DNA from: an uncultured Gemmataceae bacterium
Lineage (GTDB): Bacteria; Planctomycetota; Planctomycetia; Gemmatales; Gemmataceae
Assembly: GCA_937923405.1 (NCBI GenBank)
Contig: CALDUY010000001.1
Location: forward strand, 1 to 64,000
Direction of reading: 5' to 3'
Length of the DNA stretch: 64,000 bases
The position numbers and the translations under genes are program-made. The notes under the pieces were generated by a model. That model was not told the DNA's origin and did not search any database. It was given only the letters and a program-made list of their open reading frames with translations. Shown in pieces: positions 1 through 8,357 of the stretch (position 1 is its first letter; each line of letters begins with the position of its first letter).

Positions 1-770
1 CAGCCATTGGTTGGTCCTCCATTTGTTGGTTGCGGTTGGTGGAAGAAGGAAGCGTAGGCGCGCCAGTCGAGCGGCAGCTCGTCGGGCAGGCCCAGGCGGT
101 TCTTGGCGACGTGGGAGGGGCGCTCGGTGGTGTACAGGACGCGCTCGCCGGTGCCGATGCCCTTGGTCTTCTTGCGGCTGAAGCCCTCGTCGGTCTGCTT
201 GGTGTAGACCTTGTAAGTGGCGAACAGCACCTCGTCGCACCACTCCTGGATGATCTGCGAGGCCAACTTGTGCAGCCTTGGCACGTAGCGGTCGTAGCTG
301 TCGGTCTCGGGGTTCTCGAAGCGTTCGATGCGCGAGTGGGCGATCAGCACGACGGTCATGCCGCGGTCGTTGCGCAGGGCGTCCAGGCCCGTGAGGAACT
401 CGCGCCAGCTTGTCAGGGCGAAGGCGTAGCCCTTGCCGTAGCCGATGTCCTCGATGTTCTCGACGGAGCGCTGCCGGCAGACCTCGGCCCAGATGAGCCG
501 CTCCAACCAGTCGAGGGAATCGACGACCAGAGTGCGGTAGAGATGTTGCTCGGTGTACAGACCCTCCAGGGCCTTCAAGGCGTCCTGATACGAGAGCGCC
601 AGCGGGAACTTGTCGCACTCGATCTCGCCCAGGCCGTCCTCGGTCTGGACGAACACGGGCCGGTCGCTGGAGGCGCCGAAGGTCGATTTGCCGATGCCGT
701 GGGTGCCGTAGAGCAGCAGACGGCGTGGGGCGAAGCGCTTGCCGCTCTGGGCTTGTGTCAGGAGACTCAT
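1..770 (-). CDS. Phage ATP-binding protein (AAA_24-like), 3' end outside window
   Basis: The minus strand is open from an ATG at 768-770 to the left edge (256 codons, no stop), so the gene runs off the window. The product begins MSLLTQAQSGKRFAPRRLLL and has a Walker A motif GTHGIGKS near residues 22-29, a Walker B-like TLVVDSLDW near residue 81, and the sensor-like VVLIAHSRIE. This layout matches the P-loop nucleotide-binding proteins of siphophage recombination/replication modules. A GGAGG followed by ATGGC at the window edge suggests another gene starting on the same strand. The long plus-strand reading frame across it is an antisense shadow. The fold is clear; the exact role is inferred. 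Confidence 0.8.
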   Translation of the reverse strand, partial: MSLLTQAQSGKRFAPRRLLLYGTHGIGKSTFGASSDRPVFVQTEDGLGEIECDKFPLALSYQDALKALEGLYTEQHLYRTLVVDSLDWLERLIWAEVCRQRSVENIEDIGYGKGYAFALTSWREFLTGLDALRNDRGMTVVLIAHSRIERFENPETDSYDRYVPRLHKLASQIIQEWCDEVLFATYKVYTKQTDEGFSRKKTKGIGTGERVLYTTERPSHVAKNRLGLPDELPLDWRAYASFFHQPQPTNGGPTNG

Positions 771-785
771 GGTCGGTTCCTCGGG

Positions 786-926
786 TCAAATGTGGTCGAA
801 AACGCGCAGTTCCTCGTAGCCGGTGGGCCAGTGGTCGAGCTGTCGGCAGCGCACCAGCCGCTCCAGGGCGGCCTCGTTGTCCTGCTCCGCAGCGGCCAGG
901 ACGCCCGGGTCGATCCGCCAGAACGC
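786..926 (-). pseudogene. C-terminal remnant of a phage PD-(D/E)XK-type exonuclease
   Basis: A 46-codon open stretch just upstream of the ATPase ends in HWPTGYEELRVFDHI and a stop. From memory this tail resembles those of phage RecB/YqaJ-like nucleases that sit before such ATPases. An in-frame stop lies at the upstream edge and no catalytic core is present, so only the tail survives. The stop is about 15 bases before the ATPase start, as expected in a phage operon. Family assignment rests on the tail alone. Confidence 0.4.
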
Positions 927-952
927 TCAGGGACCGGCCAAGGTCTCCGGCG

Positions 953-1086
953 ATGCCGGTAGTGTCGAGCAGCACCCGCTGCCTGACCAGATCGAGGCAG
1001 ATCGCTACCTGGCATCGAAAGAAGCAGTCAAATCGAAGAAGCGCGGCCTGCGCTTCAACAAGCTCGTCCCACCAGGAGCGGAGTAG
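953..1086 (+). pseudogene. Small phage gene upstream of the portal gene, frameshifted
   Basis: From the ATG at 953 the reading is MPVVSSST. One base appears to be missing near 977-980, after which another frame continues PLPDQIEADRYLASKEAV and ends KLVPPGAE at the stop 1084-1086. The repaired product is about 44 residues, basic and without a recognised domain. Its position, 45 bases before the portal start, is that of small head-module genes. The repaired reading is inferred. Confidence 0.4.
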
Positions 1087-1130
1087 GCGCGCTGAAGGCC
1101 AATCTGTTTGCTTGCGCGTCATAGGGGAGG

Positions 1131-2366
1131 GTGGCAGTGCTCGCATGGATGCAGTCTCTTTTCTTTCGGCCAAGGAAGGCCGCCCTCCCGCCACGGCGCG
1201 GCGCCGTGCTGGCTATTCGTGCCCGTTACGACGCGGCCACGACCAGCGACGACAACCGCCGACACTGGGCCAATGCGGATGGGTTGTCCGCGAACACCGC
1301 CAACAGCGCCGAGGTGCGGCGCATCCTGCGAAACCGCGCACGCTACGAGGTCGCCAACAACAGCTATGCCCGCGGCATCGTGCTGACCCTGGCCAACGAC
1401 GTGGTTGGCACCGGGCCGCGACTGCAACTGCTCACCGACAACCCTAGGGCTAATCGTTGGATCGAGCGCGAGTTCGGCGTCTGGGCCAAGGCCGTCGGTC
1501 TGCCTGAGAAGCTCCGCACTATGCGCATGGCCCGGGCCCAGGATGGCGAGGCGTTCGCCGTCCTGACGAGTAACCCCAAGCTACCAACGTCGGTGCAACT
1601 CGACTTACGGCTTATCGAAGCCGACCAGGTCTGCACCCCGGACCTGTCGCCCCTAGCCGACAATGCTATCGATGGGATCATCTTTGACAGCTTCGGCAAC
1701 CCGGTCGAGTACCACGTACTCAAGCAGCATCCCGGCGATGGCTACCGGACCGTGCGCGACTACGACCGGGTGCCAGCCGAGGCAATGTTGCACTGGTTCC
1801 GGGCCGACCGACCCGGCCAGGCGCGGGGTATACCCGACCTCACACCAGCATTGCCGCTATTCGCGCAGCTACGTCGGTACACTCTAGCCGTGATCGCCGC
1901 GGCCGAGACGGCCGCTGACTTCGCCGGCATTCTCTACACCGACGCGCCGGCCAGTGGGGAGGCGGACGCCGCGCTGGCCAGGGCCGAGGACGCGCACCAG
2001 GAGACGACCTACCCGCTGATCGGCCGGCTGCAGCAGGTTCGCGACGCGATCCGCGACGCCGAGCGGAACCGGCAGCAGTTGGTCGCCACCTGCACCGTCC
2101 CGGACCTGCTCGCCCAGGCCGCCGAGTTGGCGGAGAAGCGGCGGCAGGCGAACGAGCGTAAGCACGCGCTGACGCAGGCGATCAACAACCAGCGCGGCCC
2201 CACGTCGTACCGGGTCGGCGAAGCGGAGGCCGGTGTATTACAGGGCACGGAGGAGCAGCGCTAGAACGCCCGCCGGGCCGAGGCGAAGGTCGCGGGCTGG
2301 GAACGCGAACTGGCCGAGGTGACCAAGCTGCTGGCCAGCCTCAATAAGCAGGAAGCCGCCCTGTAG
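1131..2366 (+). pseudogene. Lambda-type phage portal protein fused to an unrelated coiled coil
   Basis: Residues ~1-275 look like a lambda-family portal protein: a basic N-terminus, then RNRARYEVANNSYARGIVLT, the WIEREFGVW segment and an ADQV...DGIIFD...PVEYHVL region. Portals form the dodecameric DNA gate of the capsid. After about residue 275 (AGILYTDAPASGEAD) the sequence changes to a charged coiled coil (AIRDAERNRQQLV, ELAEKRRQANERKH) unlike a portal C-terminus, so a deletion has joined two genes in frame. The main stop is at 2262-2264. The same frame then continues as coiled coil to a second stop at 2364-2366, so the acquired part is itself interrupted. A GGGAGG lies directly before GTG codons at 1131 and 1137. 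Confidence 0.7.
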
Positions 2367-2498
2367 GAACAGATGCTGGTGCCGTGAGCCGTGGTCCGGA
2401 TGACCGACCGGGCGGCCCAGCCGTCCGGGAAGCTCTTTGACAAATCGGTGTCAGTCTGACCAGCCGCCGGGGCGTAGCAAACCCCGGCGGCTTGGGAA

Positions 2499-3368
2499 TC
2501 ATGTGCGTGGTCGGAAAAACTCCCCAATAACCCAGGGTCGCGGCAGGTAGTCGGACTCGACCTCAATCGGCATGCCCCGGTCATGGGCTAGAACGACCAG
2601 CGCGATCACTCCCAGTGGCCACAGGGCTGTGTGGTTCTGCTTATACTCTTCTGCCAACTTTCCGAATGCAACCGCACGCAACTTCAGTGACTCGGCCAAT
2701 GCCGCGTTGAACTCTTCGGTATTTCGGTGGTCGAGTGCCTCTGCCATCCGGACGTTCGCCTCGGCGATCCGCCGGTTAACAGGACGTGATTTCACAGGCC
2801 GTGCTCCAGCGGCGTGAAGTTTGTAGTCAGCAGCGAGTGGCACGTCTGGGTCAAGTGCAGCCTGGGCGAGAATCCGGTCTTGCTCAACATAATGGTAGTC
2901 ACGCTTTAGATCCGCACTGCGAGTCGAAGATCGACTTAGATCTTCAAAGGTGAGTGGCAGCAACTCCCCTAGACAGTCGTGCTGTCTGGAGACGATAGAT
3001 TGCTTTATTGCATCCATCCATCTGCCAGAATGGACGCTACTCTCATCTGTAAGCTTGGAGAAGGCATACGGCGGTCCGTCGTCCAATTGCCAGGGTCGAG
3101 CCACCGACTTCAGATCAGAGAAGACGAACGCGGCCGTGTTGGCCCTAGCCGCCGTCGTCAACGCCCAAGCACAGACTGCAGGATCGGCCCCGATCCGCAG
3201 GCCGTGATCGTAAACAGCTTCGGCCGACATGCCAAGATTAGTCAGGAGGTCGCTGCGGGTTGGATCGCGGAGAATCTCCAATTTGCGTCGAGCCGCAGCA
3301 AGCTCGTACTCGTACCTCTCTCGGCTGTGGGCGAGATCGATCTTGATATCGTGCCGTGGAATGAACAT
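2499..3368 (-). CDS. Imm49-family immunity protein
   Basis: About 289 residues, soluble, no signal peptide. The C-terminal third carries the block LRAVAFGKLAEEYKQN, then ALWPLGVIALVVLAHDRG and EVESDYLPR, which I recognise as Imm49. Imm49 proteins neutralise toxins delivered by polymorphic toxin systems. The ATG at 3368 is preferred over an upstream GTG/ATG because it lies 8 bases after the stop of the toxin gene (3377) with AGGA between them, giving a toxin-immunity operon. Base composition is less GC-rich than the phage DNA to its left. The gene looks intact. Confidence 0.8.
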   Translation of the reverse strand: MFIPRHDIKIDLAHSRERYEYELAAARRKLEILRDPTRSDLLTNLGMSAEAVYDHGLRIGADPAVCAWALTTAARANTAAFVFSDLKSVARPWQLDDGPPYAFSKLTDESSVHSGRWMDAIKQSIVSRQHDCLGELLPLTFEDLSRSSTRSADLKRDYHYVEQDRILAQAALDPDVPLAADYKLHAAGARPVKSRPVNRRIAEANVRMAEALDHRNTEEFNAALAESLKLRAVAFGKLAEEYKQNHTALWPLGVIALVVLAHDRGMPIEVESDYLPRPWVIGEFFRPRT

Positions 3369-3376
3369 GTTTCGTC

Positions 3377-4861
3377 CTATTGTAGTGCTGCCGGACCGAG
3401 CCACTGGGATACCATGAGAGATGGCCCCCCGTCGGCCGCTAATTTTTTCGCGTGAACCTCCAAGTATACGATTTTGTTGTTCTCCCTCGCAGAATCTAAC
3501 GCTACGCCAATTGCCTTCCGCGGGTCAGAATCCGGCAAACTTTTCATGTAAACGATCTGGGCATCCAGATAATCCTTCGACCCCTGCTGCACATTTTTCG
3601 GAGGCAAAGGATCACCGTTAGCATCGAATTTCCCGCGATTGGCGTTGGTGGTGTTTCGCGCTGCTGTTCCACCTTTCGCCTCGACCACATAGTACTTACC
3701 GGTCTGCGGATCGCGGTAGACAAAGTCCAAATCATGACTGCCGGTCTGCCCTGTGTGGACCTTCTGGGCATTCGGGAATTTCTTGCTCAAGAATGCCTGG
3801 GCACCGGCTTCGCCGTACTCCTTGGCAGCCTTCTTCTGTGCATCCTTCAGGGCTTGGAAGGCGGCTGGATCGGTGACATCGAGTTTGTTGATCCTGACCT
3901 GCTGCACTGCTGCTTTGGCCTGCTCGTACGCATCGAGCTTCGGTTGGATCGCGGCTCGAATCTCCTTATCGGTCACCGGCGAAAGCCGTTGAGCAGGCTT
4001 GCCAGCCCGGACGTGGACGTTTTCACCCCGGGGGTGGCGGGCCTTCTTGGCTGGCTCGGTGGTGCCGCCGGTCGGTGCCACCTTCTCCTTGACCACTTTG
4101 GCATCGTTCGCCGGCTTGGTCTTGGCCGGCGGTTGTACTGCTGCCGGTTGTTGCAGGGCGGGGGCCGCTTGCTTCTCCGGCACCGGCTTGCCTCCCGTCG
4201 GCCACTTGCCGAGGTGGCATTCGTCGATCGATCCGTTGGAATTGTGCGCCAACAGACCAACAGTCCCGACGGCGTAGGCGTGCAGACCATCGACTTCGAG
4301 GTTGTACACCGGCTGTGGGTCGGCGAACGACTCCATCGCCGCCACTCGGGCTACGCCCGCACGAGTGAGTACCGCGTCCCCGACCCGGAGCCCTCCCAGC
4401 GGCACCCACCGCCCAGGGGTCGGCCCGGCGAGTTCATCCGCCCCGTGGTCGGGGCGGCCCCGGTCGTCCAGTTCTTCACCCTCGATCACCCACACCGCAT
4501 GACCGTCCGTGCCCGTCAGTTTTTCCCCAGACGAGAGGCGAACGGCAGCCAGCCGACCGGCCGAGATGTTCCGGAACGTTTGCACCACTGGGCATAGTCG
4601 CCATTCCTGGCCCTGCCGATCGAACGCCCAGACCCGGTCGCCGACTGCGACCTCTTCAATCGGCTTGAGTCCGTTCTCGGTGTGGACCGGCGTTCCGGCG
4701 ACGAAGCACTTCGGCTTCCGCAGGAAGCTGATGGCCTGGACGGACAGCCCGAACATCCGCAGTGTGGCGTCCCCGAAGTAACCCCAGGCCTTCTGTCGCT
4801 CCGCGTCGGAGTCGCTGCCTAGAGCGTGAAATCCCTGGCCAAGCTCGGCCTGCCGCCCCAC
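3377..4861 (-). CDS. Polymorphic toxin C-terminal part: HINT peptidase + PD-(D/E)XK nuclease
   Basis: 494 residues. Residues ~50-215 are a pretoxin-HINT domain: it starts CFVAGTPVHT (catalytic Cys), has the GTDGHAVWV block with its Thr and His, and ends GLLAHN, the typical auto-cleavage site. A Pro/Ala/Lys-rich linker follows (~225-300). The C-terminal domain has SHDLDFVY...YYVVEAKGG, a D-x(n)-ExK arrangement of the PD-(D/E)XK nuclease fold, so a DNase or RNase toxin is likely. There is no secretion or repeat region. The N-terminus starts abruptly at a junction with a glycosyltransferase fragment (4878), so the delivery part is probably lost. The Imm49 gene follows directly. Confidence 0.8.
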   Translation of the reverse strand: MGRQAELGQGFHALGSDSDAERQKAWGYFGDATLRMFGLSVQAISFLRKPKCFVAGTPVHTENGLKPIEEVAVGDRVWAFDRQGQEWRLCPVVQTFRNISAGRLAAVRLSSGEKLTGTDGHAVWVIEGEELDDRGRPDHGADELAGPTPGRWVPLGGLRVGDAVLTRAGVARVAAMESFADPQPVYNLEVDGLHAYAVGTVGLLAHNSNGSIDECHLGKWPTGGKPVPEKQAAPALQQPAAVQPPAKTKPANDAKVVKEKVAPTGGTTEPAKKARHPRGENVHVRAGKPAQRLSPVTDKEIRAAIQPKLDAYEQAKAAVQQVRINKLDVTDPAAFQALKDAQKKAAKEYGEAGAQAFLSKKFPNAQKVHTGQTGSHDLDFVYRDPQTGKYYVVEAKGGTAARNTTNANRGKFDANGDPLPPKNVQQGSKDYLDAQIVYMKSLPDSDPRKAIGVALDSARENNKIVYLEVHAKKLAADGGPSLMVSQWLGPAALQ

Positions 4862-4877
4862 TCATGGAACGCGATAG

Positions 4878-5093
4878 GGGGCCAGCATCCTGCGGCCGAT
4901 GGCCATCCCCACGCCGCAGTTCTTCGCCACGCTCCACTGCCTGCTGCCGGTCAACGGCGGGGCGCGCGAGAACTGGCCCCGCGCCGGCCTGGAGGCCTTC
5001 GCCGCCGGCGTGCCCGTGGTCGCCCAGAACGACTGGGGCTGGAAGGAGATGATCGAGCCCGGCGTCACCGGCCTCCTCGGCGACTGCGATTAA
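4878..5093 (+). pseudogene. Glycosyltransferase family 1 C-terminal fragment
   Basis: The frame opens after a stop at 4875 and reads FATLHCLLPVNGGARENWPR, then GLEAFAAGVPVVAQNDWGW, then MIEPGVTGLLGDCD and a stop. The ExxxxG-type nucleotide-sugar binding region (GLEAFAAGVPVV...G.TG) is typical of GT4-like glycosyltransferases. The N-terminal acceptor domain and the final helix are missing. It abuts the truncated toxin gene on the left and a differently composed ORF on the right, consistent with breakage. Confidence 0.65.
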
Positions 5094-5148
5094 GGCTCAT
5101 AGTTTGGCAATAATGAGCTGGTTTCGTCCGTGTTGCAGGGAGTTACTC

Positions 5149-6000
5149 GTGAGCAAACCGATCCCTCAGGTTTCTGATCGTTGGGCGGACACTGAGTTGT
5201 GGAATCATGGTGTAGTGCGCTACCCCACTACGACGGGACACTGGCTCGAAGTGGGTCAAGGCAAGATCCCGCTGAAGTTTCGCTTCGACCTGGATGATGG
5301 CGGTGACCCGCAGCGACTGGCCGACGAGCGTTACAACTTGGCTTGTCTGCACCGAGTTGCCGACAACTCGGGACAGGTCTGGCAAGCCCGCACCTGCTTT
5401 CGACCGAGTTTGTTCATCCATCGGTTGTTGGATCTCAATCATGTTGAGTATCCGCTGTGGCAACACAACGCAGAGCCCTGGCTGGAAGCGATCCAACAAC
5501 GTCCGCTTGTGACCGGATTGTACGTACTCCTGGATGACCGCTTCTACCGCCGATTCTGGATCGATGATGCGCTTTTGGAGATTCAGTTCAAGTACCAAGG
5601 CATCACCATCGACGTCGGTCAATTGGATGACAACCAGTTGGCAGTGCGGTTGAGTGGGTGGTTTGGGACTTGGAACTATGTTCCGATGGATAATGAAGGT
5701 GCAGTATCCGTCTATCAAGGAGGTCCGATTCGACCGCCTGAAACCAGATTTGATGAAGTGGAAGATCCGCGACGAGAGTATTCCGAGGACATTGAGTCGT
5801 TCGCGCCCGGTGGCTGGCTGGAGAATCTGTCACCGATGATTTACACCTTGTGGATCTGGGATGTTCTGTTCCGCAGTGATGCCAGTTGGGAGAATGATTA
5901 TCCGGTGCAAGTGCCATTCCCCAGACCGATCCTTTGGGAACCGATCACTGAAGAACTTTCAGACCCGTTGGAAAACGTTCGTGTCGTGACAATCGGTTGA
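5149..6000 (+). CDS. Hypothetical protein, unrecognised
   Basis: About 283 residues, no signal peptide or membrane segment, rich in Trp and Asp (ADTELWNHGVVRYPTTTGHW, LYVLLDDRFYRRFWIDDALL). I do not recognise a family. An upstream ATG at 5113 is also possible, but the GTG at 5149 has AGGGAG six bases before it. Composition is more AT-rich than the flanking phage and glycosyltransferase fragments, and the ORF is intact while both neighbours are broken. This suggests a recent insertion. It lies near a toxin-immunity pair, so an orphan immunity-type role is possible but unproven. Confidence 0.55.
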   Translation: MSKPIPQVSDRWADTELWNHGVVRYPTTTGHWLEVGQGKIPLKFRFDLDDGGDPQRLADERYNLACLHRVADNSGQVWQARTCFRPSLFIHRLLDLNHVEYPLWQHNAEPWLEAIQQRPLVTGLYVLLDDRFYRRFWIDDALLEIQFKYQGITIDVGQLDDNQLAVRLSGWFGTWNYVPMDNEGAVSVYQGGPIRPPETRFDEVEDPRREYSEDIESFAPGGWLENLSPMIYTLWIWDVLFRSDASWENDYPVQVPFPRPILWEPITEELSDPLENVRVVTIG

Positions 6001-6193
6001 CGCCGGCTACCGCAACCTCGGCAAGAAGACCACCAAGGGCAAGCACAAGCTCCAGCCCGGCTGGCCTCGCGACTTCACCACGCTGCCGGTGGTCAAGCGG
6101 TTCACCGCCGGCCCGCACGTCTCGCACCGCGACGGCCAGATGCCGGTCGAGTTGATCGGCCCGGTTCACACCCCCGGCCGCGACGGCCCTTAA
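5999..6193 (+). pseudogene. Fragment of an unidentified accessory gene
   Basis: Directly after the preceding gene another frame is open for 64 codons. It reads DAGYRNLGKKTTKGKHKLQP, then GWPRDFTTLPVVKRFTAGPH and ends VELIGPVHTPGRDGP. GC-rich codon use is like that of the nearby phage genes. There is no start codon in a plausible place, so it is taken as the 3' end of a gene cut by the insertion carrying 5149-6000. Family unknown. Confidence 0.3.
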
Positions 6194-6194
6194 T

Positions 6195-6280
6195 AGTCTG
6201 GAGACTGGAGTCCGGAGACCGTAGGAAGAGAACAAAACCATTCACGGGCTTTTCTGACTCCAGCCTGCGGTCTCCAGACT
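6195..6280. repeat. Imperfect inverted repeat (hairpin or small mobile element)
   Basis: AGTCTGGAGAC at 6195-6205 is matched by its complement in GGTCTCCAGACT ending at 6280, and a second pair (CTGGAGTC / GACTCCAG) lies inside. The element separates two gene fragments and has no coding content. It could be a MITE-like insertion or an intergenic hairpin. Confidence 0.45.
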
Positions 6281-6284
6281 CCCG

Positions 6285-6722
6285 TGTGAAAGCCACAGCG
6301 ACTGGCTCTTCCCTCGGCACGTCGTGCTGCACTACGCGCAGTACAAGCGGGACCAGTTGTTCGAGGCGGCCCGCCGGTCGCGGGCTTGTGCCTACCTGGC
6401 CGACGACGACCACGGCCCGCTCGCGCTCCAGGAGATCTTGTTGGCGGGGTGCCCGGTGGTCGGCGTTCGCACCGGGGCACCTTTCATTCACGACGGCATC
6501 ACTGGCGTCTTCGTCGATCGGCTGCCGCCCGGCGCAAAGTGCGTGAAGAACGACGCGGACGAGGTGGCACTGGCGACGTTCGTGGAAGGGATTCGGCGCG
6601 GGATGGAGATGAGGCGAGACGCCGTACGAACTTCGGCTGCAGAAGCGTTCGCCACGGAACGGATCGTCGATCAGGTTGTTGCGGTACTGGAGCGGAACCG
6701 GTCTTACGAGTCTGGCGAGTGA
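6285..6722 (+). pseudogene. Glycosyltransferase family 1, C-terminal half
   Basis: The frame reads SHSDWLFPRHVVLHYAQYKR, QLFEAARRSRACAYL, then HGPLALQEILLAGCPVVGV, GAPFIHDGITGVFVDRL and a helical C-terminus ending RSYESGE. This is the nucleotide-sugar binding half of a GT4-type enzyme with the expected acidic residue (LQEILLAG) and Gly-rich loops. The acceptor-binding half is missing upstream, where the inverted repeat at 6195-6280 lies. Its stop overlaps the GTG start of a phage tail gene (GTGA), so it once sat inside a phage-type operon. Confidence 0.6.
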
Positions 6723-7000
6723 CCGTGGCCACGCTCAAGGACTGCTCCATCGAGTTCGAGATGGTCTGGGACACGGCCGACGACGACTTCGCTGACATCC
6801 GCGACACGTTCCTCAACCGCGGGGCGATGGAGTTCGCCGTCATGGACGGGCCGATGAACGTGCCCGGCTCGCAGGGGCTGCGGGCCACCTGCATGGTCAC
6901 CAACTTCAGCCGTAAAGACAACCTCTTTGAACGAGGTCGAATATCAATCGAATATGCGGTCTTGGTTGTTCATCATTTCCCCAGGAAGCCTGTGACATAA
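6719..7000 (+). pseudogene. Phage tail tube-like protein, 3' truncated
   Basis: A GTG at 6719 overlaps the stop of the glycosyltransferase. The product reads VATLKDCSIEFEMVWDTADD, then DIRDTFLNRGAMEFAVMDG and PGSQGLRATCMVTNFSRKDN. This resembles small major tail proteins, in which a beta-rich core is followed by a MVTNFSR-type motif. After about residue 69 the sequence turns into unrelated residues that overlap the antisense VOC/SRPBCC gene, so the last part is lost. Confidence 0.55.
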
Positions 7001-7906
7001 GCAGCATAGCTATCAAGAATTGCCTGCCAGCCGGATCGCTGGAGTTCGATTGGATGGGCGGCCTCGGGATCGAAGACCGTCTGCACGCGTGTGCCGCTTC
7101 CCTCCGGTGTAAAAGTAGTACGGACGCCGCGGCCATCATCGAGCCGCAACGTTACGGCGTTCGGGACATCCACCTCTTCATACGTGCCTTCATACTCAAA
7201 ACCGAAGGAACCATCGCGGGCCTCCATGCGGGAGACATGCCGACCGCCAACCCGGAGGTCGACCTTGGCCCACGGGCAGTGCCAGTCGGGGCTGGCTTGG
7301 TTCCACTGCGTGATGGCCTCAGGTGTATTGAACGCTTGCCATGCCTGCTCGGGCGGAACGGGAACGAATGCTTCGATGGTGATGGGTTGCGACATGGTCT
7401 GTCCTTGTGAGTTGGGAATTTGGTGTCCTCGGCGGGCAGCATCAATAGCGGCCACATCGATCTTGCGCATAGTCATCATCGCGGCGAAAGCCCGTTTGGC
7501 TTCGTCTCCACCGGCGGCGAGCGCCTCGGTGAGGGTGCGCGGGATGATCTGCCAGTTGACACCCCAGCGGTCCTTGCACCAGCCGCATTCGCTTTCCTGG
7601 CCGCCGTTGCCGACGATGGCATTCCAGTAGCGATCGGTTTCTTCCTGATCTTCCGTGGCGATCTGGAACGAAAACGCTTCCGTATGCGGGAAGATTGGCC
7701 CGCCGTTCAGCCCGATGCACCGGACTCCACACACGGTGAACTCGACGACGAGCACCTCGCCGGCCTTGTTGCCGGGGTTGTCCATCGGTGAACGATGGAT
7801 CGCGCCCACGCTACTAACTATCTGGAAAGACGGAGGCGTAGAACCGCGCCGCAGCCTCGGCTTCGCGGTCGTACCAGATGCAGATGGTGTTCTTGGGGAT
7901 CGCCAT
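6973..7906 (-). pseudogene. VOC (PhnB-like) protein disrupted by a 4-bp duplication and read through into an SRPBCC/AHSA1 domain
   Basis: From the ATG at 7904-7906 the reading is MAIPKNTICIWYDREAEAAA then RFYASVFPDS, followed by two stops. The DNA there is GATAGTTAGTAGCGTGG; removing one TAGT restores DSSVGAIHRSPMDNPGNKAG and joins the rest of a PhnB-like VOC domain (GLNGGPIFPHTEAFSFQI, CGWCKDRWGVNWQIIPR). The same frame continues through GHQIPNSQGQ into MSQPITIEAFVPVPPEQAW, a complete SRPBCC/AHSA1 domain ending SYAAYVTGFLGK. Two genes that are usually separate are thus joined, with the second start (7394-7396) still usable. It is followed upstream by another VOC gene and TetR, probably one transcription unit. 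Confidence 0.75.
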
Positions 7907-7949
7907 GAAAAACTCCCTCATCGGAATGTCACGAGCATCGTCTGGGACA

Positions 7950-8357
7950 TCAAAGCGTCAACATCCACTGAAGCCCGAAGCGATCTGTGACCATGCCGAA
8001 GCAGGCAGACCAGAAGGTCGGTCCGATGGGCATGTCGATCTGTCCACCTTCTGCGAGTGCTTCAAAAGCAGCACGAACCGATGCTTCGTTGGGAAATTGA
8101 AGAGAAAGGGCAAATCCGCCAAATTTCCGGCCGGTCAGACCACCTCCATCGGAAACCATCACGCGGGCATCGCCAATCAAAAAACTCGCATGCATGATTT
8201 TGTTTTCAAAGCCAACCGGAAGCCGACCGTCGGGGATCGGATCCGGCGATTCCGAGAACCGCATCACCATTTCGACCTTCGCCCCCAACGCTTTCTCGTA
8301 GAAAGCCAACGCCTCCTCAGCTTGGCCATTGAAGAACAAATAGGGTTCGATCTTCAT
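7950..8357 (-). CDS. VOC family protein (PhnB-like)
   Basis: 135 residues beginning MKIEPYLFFNGQAEEALAFY, with ALGAKVEMVMRFSES and the Gly-rich KFGGFALSLQF. The C-terminal FWSACFGMVTDRFGLQWML is typical of PhnB/YjdN-type members of the glyoxalase/bleomycin-resistance superfamily. No substrate can be assigned. Its start overlaps the stop of the TetR gene by 4 bases (ATGA), and the broken VOC-SRPBCC gene follows, so these are one operon under TetR control. Confidence 0.85.
   Translation of the reverse strand: MKIEPYLFFNGQAEEALAFYEKALGAKVEMVMRFSESPDPIPDGRLPVGFENKIMHASFLIGDARVMVSDGGGLTGRKFGGFALSLQFPNEASVRAAFEALAEGGQIDMPIGPTFWSACFGMVTDRFGLQWMLTL

Noticed and set aside
30-962. 310-codon open frame on the plus strand
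   Set aside because: It is antisense to the phage ATPase on the minus strand, which has Walker motifs; the plus product is a Val/Gly/Leu-rich shadow of GC-rich codons.
3734-4597. 287-codon open frame on the plus strand
   Set aside because: Antisense to the HINT-nuclease toxin; no recognisable motif.
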